Assembly (NCBI GenBank): GCA_016181405.1
Contig: JACOZJ010000003.1
Coordinates: 1 to 42,748, forward strand
Direction: 5' to 3'
DNA: 42,748 bases
Source: Candidatus Wildermuthbacteria bacterium
Lineage (GTDB): Bacteria > Patescibacteriota > Minisyncoccia > Minisyncoccales > UBA10102
Positions within the stretch are counted from its first letter, which is position 1. Each line of letters opens with the position of its first letter. A model generated the notes under the pieces. It searched no databases. It was not told the DNA's origin and saw only the letters and a list, made by a program, of their open reading frames with translations. Positions 7,441 through 15,562 of the stretch are shown in pieces. The translations under genes were made by a program, and so were the position numbers.

Positions 7441-7469
7441 GAAATAATAACGTACGTAATTAGGAAAAA

Positions 7470-9065
7470 ATGAAAAAGAAATTTGCTTTAACACTCGTTG
7501 CCTTTGTTGCGGTTGCTGCAGGTGTGGCAGGATTGTCCGCGTTCGAAGCGCATGTCATTAATGTAACAGCGCAGATTGAAAACGCGTTGCAGGTGCCAAC
7601 CGATTCCATTGATTTTGGTACAGTATTTCCACAGGAAGAATTGAGTCAGGAAGTATCTGTTTCTCTCTCAAGCTCTTTCTTGGATGAAAATCGCGTGGAT
7701 GACGTAGATTACTTTATTCGCCAGAAGCCGAAGTGCGCGGTAACAACAGATAACGGAACAGTATTGGTTGATCTTCCAACGGCTACCGGGCATATTGATC
7801 CTGAAACTGGAGAAGTTGATTGTGGAGAGGCTCCTGCTGGATTTGAGGAAGAAACTATGGATTGGGGAGTCCTTCCTTCGCTTTGTGAGTACATTTCAAA
7901 GCATCCGGATGGAAATCCAACGCCAAGTAATGATGGTTCCTTGAATTCATTCCACACTCCGTGGGTTGTGGGTAGCGGTTCGATTGATTGGACTGATACG
8001 CCGGGGCGACTTGCAAAATCAGAAAATGACACAGAAGATACTTGGACGATTGATTTGGCGGTGCCCTGCTTCGGCGGAAATTGCGCGCAGGATTGGTTGG
8101 ATTTTGTCCGTCGCGTATCGGGCGATGAAACCATGACGCAGGAGGAGGCAGATGCGTTTACGCGGCCGATCGCAGACGAGCATAAGATTTTCGGATGCGA
8201 TCTGTGGATTGAGGTAAATGGAGTGAGTGAAACGCCTGAACCAGGACCAGTGCGAGAAACAGTAGGAGCTGACCTTTCAAGCTATGTCGCGCCAGATCCA
8301 AGCCAATGTGATGTGACAGTGCACAGCGGTGAATCCATCGCGACTGCGGTTGCTGGTGCAAGTCAAAACAATACAGTCTGCGTAGAAGCTGGAACATACA
8401 ATGAAACTGTGCCTATTGAGATTGTAGGGTTGAGTCTTGTTGGAGCTAGTCCAGTTACCACCACGATTAACGGAGGCGTCATCATTAACGCAGACGGAGT
8501 AACAGTAACTGGATTCAAGGTTATTCCTGGAAACACGGAGGGCAGCGTTGCAGGGTTTTACTTGAAAGAAGCGGCTGATAATGCAAGGATTTCCTTCAAT
8601 GACATTGATGGTACGGGTATTGTGGTTGGAGATCCTCGTGGAATCTTGAATGTGATTGGTACCGATATAGGTGGTGTACTGATTGATAATAACTTCATCC
8701 ACGATCTTACGACTGGTATCTACACCAATCCACATACAGGTAGTTTGTGGACCATCAGCAACAATGATATTGATGACAACCTTGCTGGTATTGGGCAGTG
8801 GAACGGCGCGAACGTGCTGAACAATGAGTTTGAGCATACAGCGGCGGGCTCTGAAGCAATTGGTGTGGATAACGCTTGGGATGCGAATGGCGGCGTAGCG
8901 AACTTCAACAATTTCCTGAACGGCACCATGATAAACCAATACGGCGTTATTGCAGGAACGATAAATGCAGAGAATAACTTCTTTAGCACTGGTGCAGTGG
9001 TCGCAGTTAATGGTTCGAGTATTGACGCGAGTCCAGAGGAGGGAAGTGCGTTTCCGCATAACTAG
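7470..9065 (+). CDS. Exported beta-helix surface protein with TasA/camelysin-like N-terminal module
   Basis: The protein has 531 residues. Its first 250 residues are a clear paralogue of the vWA protein's N-terminal module: GVAGLSAFEAHVINVTA, FGTVFPQEEL, FLDENRVDDVDY, VPCFGGNCAQDW and FGCDLWIEVNGVS are nearly identical. After about residue 275 the sequence switches to a right-handed parallel beta-helix of the NosD/pectate-lyase type. It begins with SGESIATAVAGA...VCVEAGTYNETV and continues with short repeats rich in N-N-x-I and GI/GV turns. Such helices bind or cleave polysaccharide, but no catalytic residues can be named here. It probably acts outside the cell as a structural or glycan-binding component. 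The paralogy with 5477 points to duplication followed by exchange of the C-terminal domain. Confidence 0.75.
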   Translation: MKKKFALTLVAFVAVAAGVAGLSAFEAHVINVTAQIENALQVPTDSIDFGTVFPQEELSQEVSVSLSSSFLDENRVDDVDYFIRQKPKCAVTTDNGTVLVDLPTATGHIDPETGEVDCGEAPAGFEEETMDWGVLPSLCEYISKHPDGNPTPSNDGSLNSFHTPWVVGSGSIDWTDTPGRLAKSENDTEDTWTIDLAVPCFGGNCAQDWLDFVRRVSGDETMTQEEADAFTRPIADEHKIFGCDLWIEVNGVSETPEPGPVRETVGADLSSYVAPDPSQCDVTVHSGESIATAVAGASQNNTVCVEAGTYNETVPIEIVGLSLVGASPVTTTINGGVIINADGVTVTGFKVIPGNTEGSVAGFYLKEAADNARISFNDIDGTGIVVGDPRGILNVIGTDIGGVLIDNNFIHDLTTGIYTNPHTGSLWTISNNDIDDNLAGIGQWNGANVLNNEFEHTAAGSEAIGVDNAWDANGGVANFNNFLNGTMINQYGVIAGTINAENNFFSTGAVVAVNGSSIDASPEEGSAFPHN

Positions 9066-9087
9066 AACTGATTGATTTCTGATTGAT

Positions 9088-9119
9088 CTTGCCGCGCCGC
9101 CCGCGGGCGGCGCGGCAAG
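9088..9119. repeat. 32-nt perfect GC palindrome
   Basis: CTTGCCGCGCCGCCCG and its exact reverse complement lie back to back, giving a 14-bp stem with a CGCG loop. There is no T-run on either side. It sits between the beta-helix gene and the signal-peptidase operon, so it may be an RNA-processing or pausing site, or a small REP-type element. Confidence 0.7.
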
Positions 9120-9161
9120 AAAACAAGAAAGCAAGGTCAAACGCAAAGTAAAAAATGAAAA

Positions 9162-9569
9162 ATGGCTAAAGTAAAGATAGTTCTTTTAGGGCTTGGAGTG
9201 GTTGCGGCAATTTTTGCGATTGTGCAGTTTATAAACGCCGCAAAGTACGAGATGGTGGTGAACGTGGTCGAAGGAGAAAATGTGCTGGGATTAAACCCAA
9301 CCACGGAGCGGCTCGATTTTGGCGATTTGTCGAGAAACAACGGAATCGCGCGCCAGGTAACCATTGAGAATGGCGGAGGCATGGATATTTTTGTTGCCGC
9401 GTTCAAATTTGGTGAGTTGGCAAGTTTGGTGAAACTCGACCGGAATTTCTTTGTGCTAAAGCCGGGTGAAGAAGCGCAAATTTCTTTGGAGGTTTCTATT
9501 CCGCCTTCCGCTGAAACAAAAAAATACGATGGCCGAATTTGGATATTTCGATTACCGAAGCCGATATAA
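9162..9569 (+). CDS. Small membrane-anchored beta-sandwich protein of the SipW locus
   Basis: This 135-residue protein has an N-terminal transmembrane segment (about 5-24) followed by KYEMVVNVVEGENVLGLNP, which echoes the (F/Y)E.H.(I/V)NVTA region of the other exported proteins. The rest is beta-strand rich: a LDFGDLSRNNGIARQVTIENGG start and a FFVLKPGEEAQISLEVSIPP block typical of Ig-like extracytoplasmic domains. The ATG at 9154 hits a stop after four codons, so 9162 is the start. The stop codon overlaps the signal-peptidase start (TAATG), so the two are translationally coupled. An accessory or anchoring role, comparable in position to TapA in the tapA-sipW-tasA operon of Bacillus, is plausible but is inference. 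Confidence 0.6.
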   Translation: MAKVKIVLLGLGVVAAIFAIVQFINAAKYEMVVNVVEGENVLGLNPTTERLDFGDLSRNNGIARQVTIENGGGMDIFVAAFKFGELASLVKLDRNFFVLKPGEEAQISLEVSIPPSAETKKYDGRIWIFRLPKPI

Positions 9570-10036
9570 TGGAGAATTTTGAACAACATGAAGAGCAAAA
9601 GCCAATAAAGAAAAAAGGATCAGTGCTGAAAAGTCTTATCGGGTGGATTGTATATGTGGCATTACTTGTGGGATTGGTTGTGGGCACGCCAAAGGCATTA
9701 AGCTATATTTTGAAAAGTGAATATCCCATGGCGGCCATCACTTCAGGATCAATGTGGCCAACGCTGAAAACTGGAGATATGGTGTTTATCCAGGGAATAC
9801 AAAGCAGAAATGAATTTGAGGTGGGGGACATCGTGGTGTACAAAAATCCCCAGGGGTTTACCATTCACCGCGTGGAGGAAAAACAGGAGAATGCGGTGAT
9901 TACCAAGGGAGACGCCAACAACACATTGGATACGCCGGTGAAATACGAAGATATTATAGGCAAGACTGTGGAATTTCAGGGAAAACCTTTTAAAATTCCC
10001 TTGCTGGGGAACATAAGCATTATGCTCAACAAATAA
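9569..10036 (+). CDS. sipW: Signal peptidase I of the SipW / ER type (Ser-His dyad)
   Basis: The protein has 155 residues, with a basic cytoplasmic start, one transmembrane helix (about 24-46) and an extracytoplasmic catalytic domain. The nucleophile is Ser61 in SGSMWPT, followed by LKTGDMVF. GDIVVYKNP leads to TIHRV, where His100 replaces the Lys of classical LepB enzymes, and then TKGDANNTLD. Ser-His is the hallmark of the ER/archaeal/SipW class, which in Firmicutes processes TasA and camelysin-like proteins. The ORF track begins at 9539, inside the previous gene; the ATG at 9569 shares a base with that gene's stop and gives the expected N-terminus. Neighbours on both sides encode probable substrates. 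Confidence 0.82.
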   Translation: MENFEQHEEQKPIKKKGSVLKSLIGWIVYVALLVGLVVGTPKALSYILKSEYPMAAITSGSMWPTLKTGDMVFIQGIQSRNEFEVGDIVVYKNPQGFTIHRVEEKQENAVITKGDANNTLDTPVKYEDIIGKTVEFQGKPFKIPLLGNISIMLNK

Positions 10037-10042
10037 ATCCTC

Positions 10043-12751
10043 ATGTACAGTTACGGAGAAACAATAGTCCCCGTGCGCGTACGCCACAGAATACATGTGG
10101 AGGATTTTGGATATGGGTATGGATATAGAAAGTGGACCCTCGCGTCTCGTCGAACCCATAATGTTTTGCCTCGACTCGGCAAGGCGGGCCTGCCTCGCCG
10201 ATTCAAGGCGGGCAGAGTGTTGCATGGAATGCTTACGCTCTTGCTCGTGGGAATTTTATCCGTAGGCAGTTCCGGGCTTGTGCTTCTTGCGGCTGCTTTT
10301 GAATCTCACATAGTGAACGTAACCGCCGCGATATCGCAGATTGATCCCGCAGTGCTTACGTCGCCAGGAGATATTGGTTTTGACAATCCCGATGGAGGCA
10401 CGAATTTGACTGCGCCCTTGGAAGTCGTGATGACTGATACAGACTCCGATGCGACCCACATTTTTTATACCTATGGTTCAGGCCTTGATCCTTTGAGTGT
10501 GCCAGAACCTGTGTGCGGCCAGGCCGATCCGAACGGAGGAGGTGGGGAAATTGCAACCGAGATCATCTCCTTAGCCTTGACCGGCGATACGGTTATTCGG
10601 GCAATCGCGTGCGATGGCGCAGATTCCTCGGCCCATCACAGCTTTATTAATACGAAAATTTACGACTTTACCGACCTTGCCTGCGTGCCACAAAGCGTTG
10701 AGTTTCCCGCGAATCTCGCGGTGCTTGCCGCAGGCCCCGGCAATTCTTCCAACGGAGACATCTTTGCCTCCGCGAATGTGACCATCAACGGAGACGTGCG
10801 CAGTAATGACGATATTAACGCCAATGGCGGCGGAGCAAACCGCACTATTAACGGAAACGCCCTCGCCGGTGATACCATTGAAACCGCCAACTTTACTATT
10901 TCCGGAACTGTTGCTACCGACACGCCAGCAACCACTCTGCCAGACATCAACATTCCTTTTTGGCAAGCAAGAGCCGCTGAAGGTGGCACGGTAAGCGGGA
11001 GCATTATTATTCCTGGTACTGCGGCTCCTTCTATAGATTTTGGGCCAACGGAAATTGAAGGAAACTTGGAAATCGGCACCAACAACGTGATTAACGTGAA
11101 AGGTCCGATATATGTAAAGCAGAATTTGGTTATTAGCTCAAATGTTACCCTCAATCAGGATCCTGCGTTTGGCGATCAGTTTACAGCAATTATTGTTGAC
11201 GGCACCATAGATATTTCTTCAAATGTGGCTTTTAACGGCACAGGATCTATTGGAACATTTCTGTTGGTTTCCACTTCTGGGCCAAAAGTCGGGGACAACG
11301 CGGCAATTGAAGCAAATTCAAACAATTCAGACTTGGGAGATGTGGTGTTGTTTGCTTCGGCGGGAGATGTGCACATGAATTCCAACCGTAACCTGCTTGC
11401 CATTTTCGCGACTATCGGCACTTCGGCAAGTAACCCGGCCATTGATTTGGATTCTAACGTGACAGTTAACTACCGGGAACTGCCCGGAACTATTTCTTGC
11501 GGTCCGGTGTTCACGCCGCTCGATCAAGTGCTTATCAATGAATTTTTGCCAAATCCCACAGGCGCAGACAACGCGGCCATGCCCGACGGCGAGTTTGTGG
11601 AATTGTACAACGGGTCAGGTTCTCCCGTGGACGTGAATGGTTGGGTGCTATACGACAACTTTGTGCCGGTGGGGTCGGCAACAAATAAAACGTGGACTTC
11701 AAGCGCTGATTTTAATGCAGGAGGCACAGCCAGCGGCACTACTGTTTCTGCAAACAGCGTGCAGATGTCTGCCGGAGAAGCTTTGGGAACATTTGAAAAC
11801 TTTTTGGATGCGGGCGAAGGCAACAAGGGAGATTGGCAGAATTTGACTTGGGGTGAAACTCTTGGAGCTACGAGTGATATCTGCGTTGAGGTTGCCACTT
11901 CTAACGACGGAGCAGCATATTCGGATTATTCTGCGCAAGATTGCACGATCCCTTTTAGCTTGACTGGAATTTCAGACAGCCGCTTTATCAAGTGGCGCTC
12001 CATGCATAGCCGGAGCGATATTTCCCATAGCGCCAATCTTAATGAGCTGACCATTAGCTATAATCGCTTTAATTATAATGAGCTCGTGATTACGCCAGAC
12101 CGTACTTTGGGAGGGGATACGGTTATTCCGGCCGGCGGATTGCTTGTGGTGTACCGCGATGGCGACATCGATTTTGAGCTGACCAACGATGCGGACACGG
12201 TGAAACTATACGACGATCACGTTTGGCTGGGCGGTACGCTTGTCGATTCTCACGCGTATGACTATGGCACCGCCGCGCCGAACGACAAGTCGTTTGCCCG
12301 GATTCCCGACGGAAGCGTAAACTGGGTTGATCCTGACCCAACACCGGGTGAACCTAACGATGAATTTGTTGATCCAAGCACGGTTCCGAGCGAAGCGATT
12401 ACATTTGAGTCTGAACCAGTCGCGGAAGAAGAACTTATTGAGGATGAACAGTCTGTGGCGGTTCAGGAGGAATCGACAGTTCCAGCAGAAACTGTTGAGG
12501 AAACCGACACTCCCGCAGCCGCAGAAGAAGCGCCGGAGATAACGGATGAGTCGTCTACGCCAGAAGCTATGGCGAGCGAACCGCCGGCGACAACGGAAGA
12601 ACAACCAGCGACAACTGAAGAATCTCCGGCAACAGTCGAAGGATCACCTGCGGTAACTGAAGAACCTGTGATAACTGAAGAACCGGCGGCAGTACCGGAG
12701 CCGTCTTCTCCGCCCGAGGCGGATTCGGCGAGCAAGGAGTCAGGTTTATGA
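10043..12751 (+). CDS. Large exported lamin-tail-domain protein with beta-solenoid region
   Basis: The protein has 902 residues and starts six bases after the signal-peptidase stop. A basic N-terminus of about 60 residues precedes a hydrophobic segment and AAAFESHIVNVTAAI, a version of the signal motif of the locus. A short beta domain follows (about 93-210). A Gly/Asn-rich solenoid-like region follows at about 215-485, with repeats such as TINGDVRSND. From about 493 a lamin-tail domain begins (VLINEFLPNP, EFVELYNGS, VNGWVLYD). It is interrupted by about 130 residues of another beta domain, then resumes (IPAGGLLVVYRDG, FARIPDGS). The last 115 residues are Glu/Pro/Thr repeats. Part of the N-terminal extension is encoded by a GC-rich palindrome. 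A Met near residue 63 is an alternative start. Likely surface-exposed; function unknown. Confidence 0.65.
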   Translation: MYSYGETIVPVRVRHRIHVEDFGYGYGYRKWTLASRRTHNVLPRLGKAGLPRRFKAGRVLHGMLTLLLVGILSVGSSGLVLLAAAFESHIVNVTAAISQIDPAVLTSPGDIGFDNPDGGTNLTAPLEVVMTDTDSDATHIFYTYGSGLDPLSVPEPVCGQADPNGGGGEIATEIISLALTGDTVIRAIACDGADSSAHHSFINTKIYDFTDLACVPQSVEFPANLAVLAAGPGNSSNGDIFASANVTINGDVRSNDDINANGGGANRTINGNALAGDTIETANFTISGTVATDTPATTLPDINIPFWQARAAEGGTVSGSIIIPGTAAPSIDFGPTEIEGNLEIGTNNVINVKGPIYVKQNLVISSNVTLNQDPAFGDQFTAIIVDGTIDISSNVAFNGTGSIGTFLLVSTSGPKVGDNAAIEANSNNSDLGDVVLFASAGDVHMNSNRNLLAIFATIGTSASNPAIDLDSNVTVNYRELPGTISCGPVFTPLDQVLINEFLPNPTGADNAAMPDGEFVELYNGSGSPVDVNGWVLYDNFVPVGSATNKTWTSSADFNAGGTASGTTVSANSVQMSAGEALGTFENFLDAGEGNKGDWQNLTWGETLGATSDICVEVATSNDGAAYSDYSAQDCTIPFSLTGISDSRFIKWRSMHSRSDISHSANLNELTISYNRFNYNELVITPDRTLGGDTVIPAGGLLVVYRDGDIDFELTNDADTVKLYDDHVWLGGTLVDSHAYDYGTAAPNDKSFARIPDGSVNWVDPDPTPGEPNDEFVDPSTVPSEAITFESEPVAEEELIEDEQSVAVQEESTVPAETVEETDTPAAAEEAPEITDESSTPEAMASEPPATTEEQPATTEESPATVEGSPAVTEEPVITEEPAAVPEPSSPPEADSASKESGL
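10166..10217 (+). repeat. In-frame GC-rich palindromic insert in the lamin-tail protein gene
   Basis: GGCAAGGC and GCCTCGCC (7 of 8 complementary) flank a GGGCCT loop, with further GGCGGGC copies nearby. It encodes LPRLGKAGLPRRFKAGR. The insert in rpsJ (23481-23545) shows the same order of GCCTCG, AAGGC and GGCGGGC, and is also read as PRLG plus a Gly/Pro run. Confidence 0.45.
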
Positions 12752-13836
12752 AGAATTTTTTCAGGAAAAAGCAGTTTTTTGGAATATCCGTGAATGTTGC
12801 CGTGATAGTGTTTGGGCTTGCACTTTTCGTTTCGCTGGGAGTAAGCGCGCACGGGAATGTGCATATAAACGACGCTCTTTCGGTTTCGCCTTCGCAACTT
12901 TCCTATGGCGCGGTATTCCCCGAAGAAGTATTGCTCCAGAATGTTCTGATTACGTTGAGCACCTCATTTCTGCGAAACAACAAGCTTGACAACGTGGAGT
13001 ACAGCATAAAACAAAAGAGCAAGCCCCGCGATCCCAAAGACACTTCGTACTGCCAGAATTATCCAAATGATTTGACGCGCTGTTATCCCACGCTTTGTCC
13101 GTACCTTTCCAAAGAACCGGATGGCAATCCGGGCAACGATACGGGAGTTGCCGCGTTTCATGACCCAACTGCGTCTTCATCAATCGCTGTTGGACGTTTG
13201 GCGAAATCAGATAACGATCTTGAAGATCCGTGGGTCATTGATCTTCATGTGCCGTGTTTCGAGGGGCAATGCGCCCAAGACAATGTTGTGCCGCAGGAAT
13301 ACGAAGTGAATCCGGCGTTGGAAGGAGAGGAGTTCGGATGCGATCTTCAGGTGGTGGTGAATAAAATCAGTTTTTCCCATAGAGAACGGGAAGGCACGAT
13401 TGGTTTTTGGAAGCATTGGAACAAGCATAAAACGTACACTCAAGCACAGATTAATGGCTGGCTTGGCGCGATTGACGCAGCTTCGGGCTGGGTTTTGGCA
13501 GAAGGCGGATATAGCGTGGATACCACCGGAATGGTGAATTTGATAAACGATTCAAAGTCATGCAATGGGGTTTCTCGCGCCTGCGCCAAGAAAAAGTTTC
13601 TCGCGCAATGCCTTGCAACGCGCCTCAACGTGGAATCGGGAAGAAAGCTGCTTACATATAATTATTCGGTGAATAGCAGCCAGCGCAACTATCTTGGCTT
13701 GACTAATCCCGACGCGCTTGCAGATATTATTTCCGCCATTGAAAGCAAGTTGCCTGATAACGGAATAAATCCAACTCGCGTACAATTCCTATTGATGAAG
13801 AATCTGTGCAATAAAATTAACAATGCAGGCTCGTAG
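12748..13836 (+). CDS. Exported protein with TasA/camelysin-like module and Trp-rich C-terminal domain
   Basis: The protein has 362 residues; its ATG overlaps the stop of the previous gene (ATGA), so translation is coupled. A transmembrane segment (about 13-31) is followed by SAHGNVHIND, a weaker form of the locus signal motif. Residues about 40-215 are the third copy of the shared module: YGAVFPEEVL, SFLRNNKLDNVEYSIKQK, VGRLAKSDNDLEDPW, VPCFEGQCAQD and FGCDLQVVVN. The C-terminal 145 residues start with GTIGFWKHWNKHKTY, close to the GYWKNH-type motif seen in many secreted bacterial proteins, and continue as a helical domain containing several Cys. It has neither vWA nor beta-helix, so this is the third C-terminal type on the same N-terminal platform. 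Confidence 0.7.
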   Translation: MKNFFRKKQFFGISVNVAVIVFGLALFVSLGVSAHGNVHINDALSVSPSQLSYGAVFPEEVLLQNVLITLSTSFLRNNKLDNVEYSIKQKSKPRDPKDTSYCQNYPNDLTRCYPTLCPYLSKEPDGNPGNDTGVAAFHDPTASSSIAVGRLAKSDNDLEDPWVIDLHVPCFEGQCAQDNVVPQEYEVNPALEGEEFGCDLQVVVNKISFSHREREGTIGFWKHWNKHKTYTQAQINGWLGAIDAASGWVLAEGGYSVDTTGMVNLINDSKSCNGVSRACAKKKFLAQCLATRLNVESGRKLLTYNYSVNSSQRNYLGLTNPDALADIISAIESKLPDNGINPTRVQFLLMKNLCNKINNAGS

Positions 13837-13882
13837 AATAGAACTTTAGGCGAAAGGTCGAAAAAAGAATGTATTTACGAAT

Positions 13883-14668
13883 ATGAAAAAAATTTTACTT
13901 ATCGTACCTACCCTTTTGGTGTTTGGGCTTGCTTTAGCTATTGTGAGTGCTTCAGCGCCTGCAAACGCGCAGGAATCCGTCGGGGTCGTTCAGGATGAAG
14001 AAGCTGTTGTGGAAGCGGCAGGCGGAGAAGATGAGTTAACCGCGGAAGAACGGCAGGCGATGCTTGCGGAAATTACCACCCAGCTCGAAGAAGTTGAGCG
14101 CGAGGCGCTGCGCTTATCTTTGTTGGTAATGAGGTTGGAGCTTGAAGAGCAGGCATTGGCGTTGGAGCAGCAGTTGCAGCAGGCATTAACACAGGGAGGA
14201 ACCGGTGTTGCAGCAGCTATGCCAGTACCGGGTTCCAATGTGCCAGAGATGGTTGTCGAGGAAACGGCGGTTGCAGAAGAGGCAGGTCCGGCACAGTTCA
14301 GCGAAGTCCCAGCCGAGCAGGCTGATTTGGGCGTAGAGGAGAGTGTGAACGCATTTGCGGCTGAAGAAGAAGTTTCCGCCGACGCAAATGCTTTGGCGGG
14401 CAGGCAGGGTGAAGAAGAGGAGGAGGGAAAAGGTTTTCTTGCCGGGTTCGGGCCTCTCTCGAATTTGGGAGCGCCGGAAGTCGCGGCTCTTGCAATCCTT
14501 GTTTTTCTGGTGGCCTTCACTTTGTTGCGGCGCCTGCGGCGTGGCCGCACGGTGCGCCCCAGCTCTCCGCAGAATATCCTACCAGCTTCACAGCATCTAC
14601 CTCAATCTCCGCAGGGTATGCTGCAGGAGGGTCGTGAAGATCTGAAAGAAAAGATTGCCTGGGAATAA
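13883..14668 (+). CDS. Coiled-coil protein with signal peptide and C-terminal membrane anchor
   Basis: The protein has 261 residues. A signal peptide (about 1-29) ends in APANAQE. A Glu/Leu-rich helix at about 50-108 has heptad-like spacing and probably forms a coiled coil. An acidic, Ala/Glu/Val-rich low-complexity stretch follows. A single transmembrane segment near 198-214 is followed by RRLRRGR, so the C-terminal 45 residues face the cytoplasm. I do not recognise the family. Its position after the SipW-locus proteins, and an AAAGGTCG string 23 nt before its start, suggest it belongs to the same surface system, perhaps as a membrane tether. No catalytic motif is visible. Confidence 0.6.
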   Translation: MKKILLIVPTLLVFGLALAIVSASAPANAQESVGVVQDEEAVVEAAGGEDELTAEERQAMLAEITTQLEEVEREALRLSLLVMRLELEEQALALEQQLQQALTQGGTGVAAAMPVPGSNVPEMVVEETAVAEEAGPAQFSEVPAEQADLGVEESVNAFAAEEEVSADANALAGRQGEEEEEGKGFLAGFGPLSNLGAPEVAALAILVFLVAFTLLRRLRRGRTVRPSSPQNILPASQHLPQSPQGMLQEGREDLKEKIAWE

Positions 14669-14683
14669 ATTGACTGCTATACT
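14655..14683 (+). promoter_or_regulatory. Promoter of the HU gene
   Basis: TTGCCT (14655-14660), a 17-bp spacer and an extended -10, TGC-TATACT (14675-14683). The predicted start near 14690 gives a leader of about 50 nt. An AAGG directly abuts the ATG at 14739, too close for an ideal Shine-Dalgarno site. Confidence 0.5.
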
Positions 14684-14738
14684 TGAGTGGTATAAGGTCG
14701 ATTTTAGTTTGCGTTTATAAACATAGCTCATAGTAAGG

Positions 14739-15011
14739 ATGAATAAAGAACAGCTTCTCGAAGCCATGGCCCAGAAAGCCAGCATTACCAAGAAGCAGGC
14801 GGGCGAGGCGCTCGACGCGTTTTTAGGTAGCATTACCGATACTCTTCGAAAAGGGAAAGCAGTCGCGCTTACCGGATTTGGTACGTTTCAGACTTCGCGC
14901 CGCGCCGCGCGCGAAGGAAGAAATCCGGCGACCGGAGAAAAAATCAACATTCCCGCGACGACCGTGCCTAAGTTCAAGGCTGGTAAGGGGTTGAAGGACG
15001 CGGTAAAGTAA
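14739..15011 (+). CDS. hup: HU-family nucleoid DNA-binding protein
   Basis: This 90-residue protein has the normal HU length. It starts MNKEQLLEAMAQKASITKKQA, has the LTGFGTF core, and the DNA-intercalating arm region RxARxGRNPATGEKINIPATTVPKFKAGKGLKDAV. The NPATG Pro sits at the arm tip. HU dimers bend and compact DNA and bind nicked or distorted sites without sequence specificity. It has its own promoter and a strong terminator, so it is a single-gene unit between the envelope locus and the sigma factor. Confidence 0.95.
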   Translation: MNKEQLLEAMAQKASITKKQAGEALDAFLGSITDTLRKGKAVALTGFGTFQTSRRAAREGRNPATGEKINIPATTVPKFKAGKGLKDAVK

Positions 15012-15022
15012 AACAACGAACG

Positions 15023-15055
15023 CCAAAAAACCCGCTTGTGCAGCGGGTTTTTTGG
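15023..15055 (+). terminator. Strong rho-independent terminator of the HU gene
   Basis: CCAAAAAACCCGCT and AGCGGGTTTTTTGG form a perfect 14-bp stem with a TGTGC loop; the 3' arm itself supplies the T-run. Because it is symmetric it could also stop minus-strand transcripts. Confidence 0.9.
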
Positions 15056-15064
15056 TAGTATGAT
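15036..15064 (+). promoter_or_regulatory. Sigma-factor gene promoter embedded in the HU terminator
   Basis: TTGTGC (15036-15041) lies at the terminator loop. A 17-bp spacer leads to TATGAT (15059-15064). The expected start coincides with the ATG at 15071, giving a leaderless mRNA. Confidence 0.45.
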
Positions 15065-15070
15065 TTTAGA

Positions 15071-15562
15071 ATGGAAAAAGAGTTCCTTGAGGCCTACGAG
15101 AAATACGCAGACGCGCTATTTCGCTATTGCTATTTTCGTCTATCCGACGAGGAAAAAGCGAAGGACGTGGTGCAGGATACCTTCGTGAAAACATGGGATT
15201 ATATCGCGCAGGGGAAAAGCATAGCAGAGATGCGCGCTTTTTTATACCGCGTGGCGAGCAATTGCATTGTGGATCAGTATCGGAAGCGCAAAACCACATC
15301 GCTCAATTATCTGCAAGAAAAGGGCTTTGAACCACGTCTTGATATAAGGGAAAAACTGGAAACCGAGATTGAAGCAAAGGAGGTGATTGAAGTTTTACAG
15401 CAGCTGGATGAAAAGTACCGAGATGCCTTTATTATGAGGTATGTGGGTGAGCTTTCGGTAAAAGAGATAGCAGAAATTCTCGGAGAAGCTGAAAACACGG
15501 TTTCGGTTCATATCCATAGGGCGGTAAAACAAGTAAGACTATTGCTTAAGCATGAAGGATAA
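15071..15562 (+). CDS. Sigma-70 family RNA polymerase sigma factor (ECF-like)
   Basis: The 163-residue protein has only regions 2 and 4, as in ECF sigma factors. Region 2 is visible as YADALFRYCYFRLSDEEKAKDVVQDTFVKTW followed by FLYRVASNCIVDQYRKRK (the -10 recognising helix). Region 4 is LPxKYRDAFIMRYVGELSVKEIAEILGEAENTVSVHIHRAVKQVR-like, a helix-turn-helix for the -35 element. The stop overlaps the next gene by 11 nt, the usual arrangement of a sigma factor with its anti-sigma. A likely target is the adjacent envelope locus, or its own operon; that is inference. Confidence 0.88.
   Translation: MEKEFLEAYEKYADALFRYCYFRLSDEEKAKDVVQDTFVKTWDYIAQGKSIAEMRAFLYRVASNCIVDQYRKRKTTSLNYLQEKGFEPRLDIREKLETEIEAKEVIEVLQQLDEKYRDAFIMRYVGELSVKEIAEILGEAENTVSVHIHRAVKQVRLLLKHEG

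Noticed and set aside
8277-9146. 289-residue minus-strand ORF
   Set aside because: Antisense shadow of the beta-helix protein.
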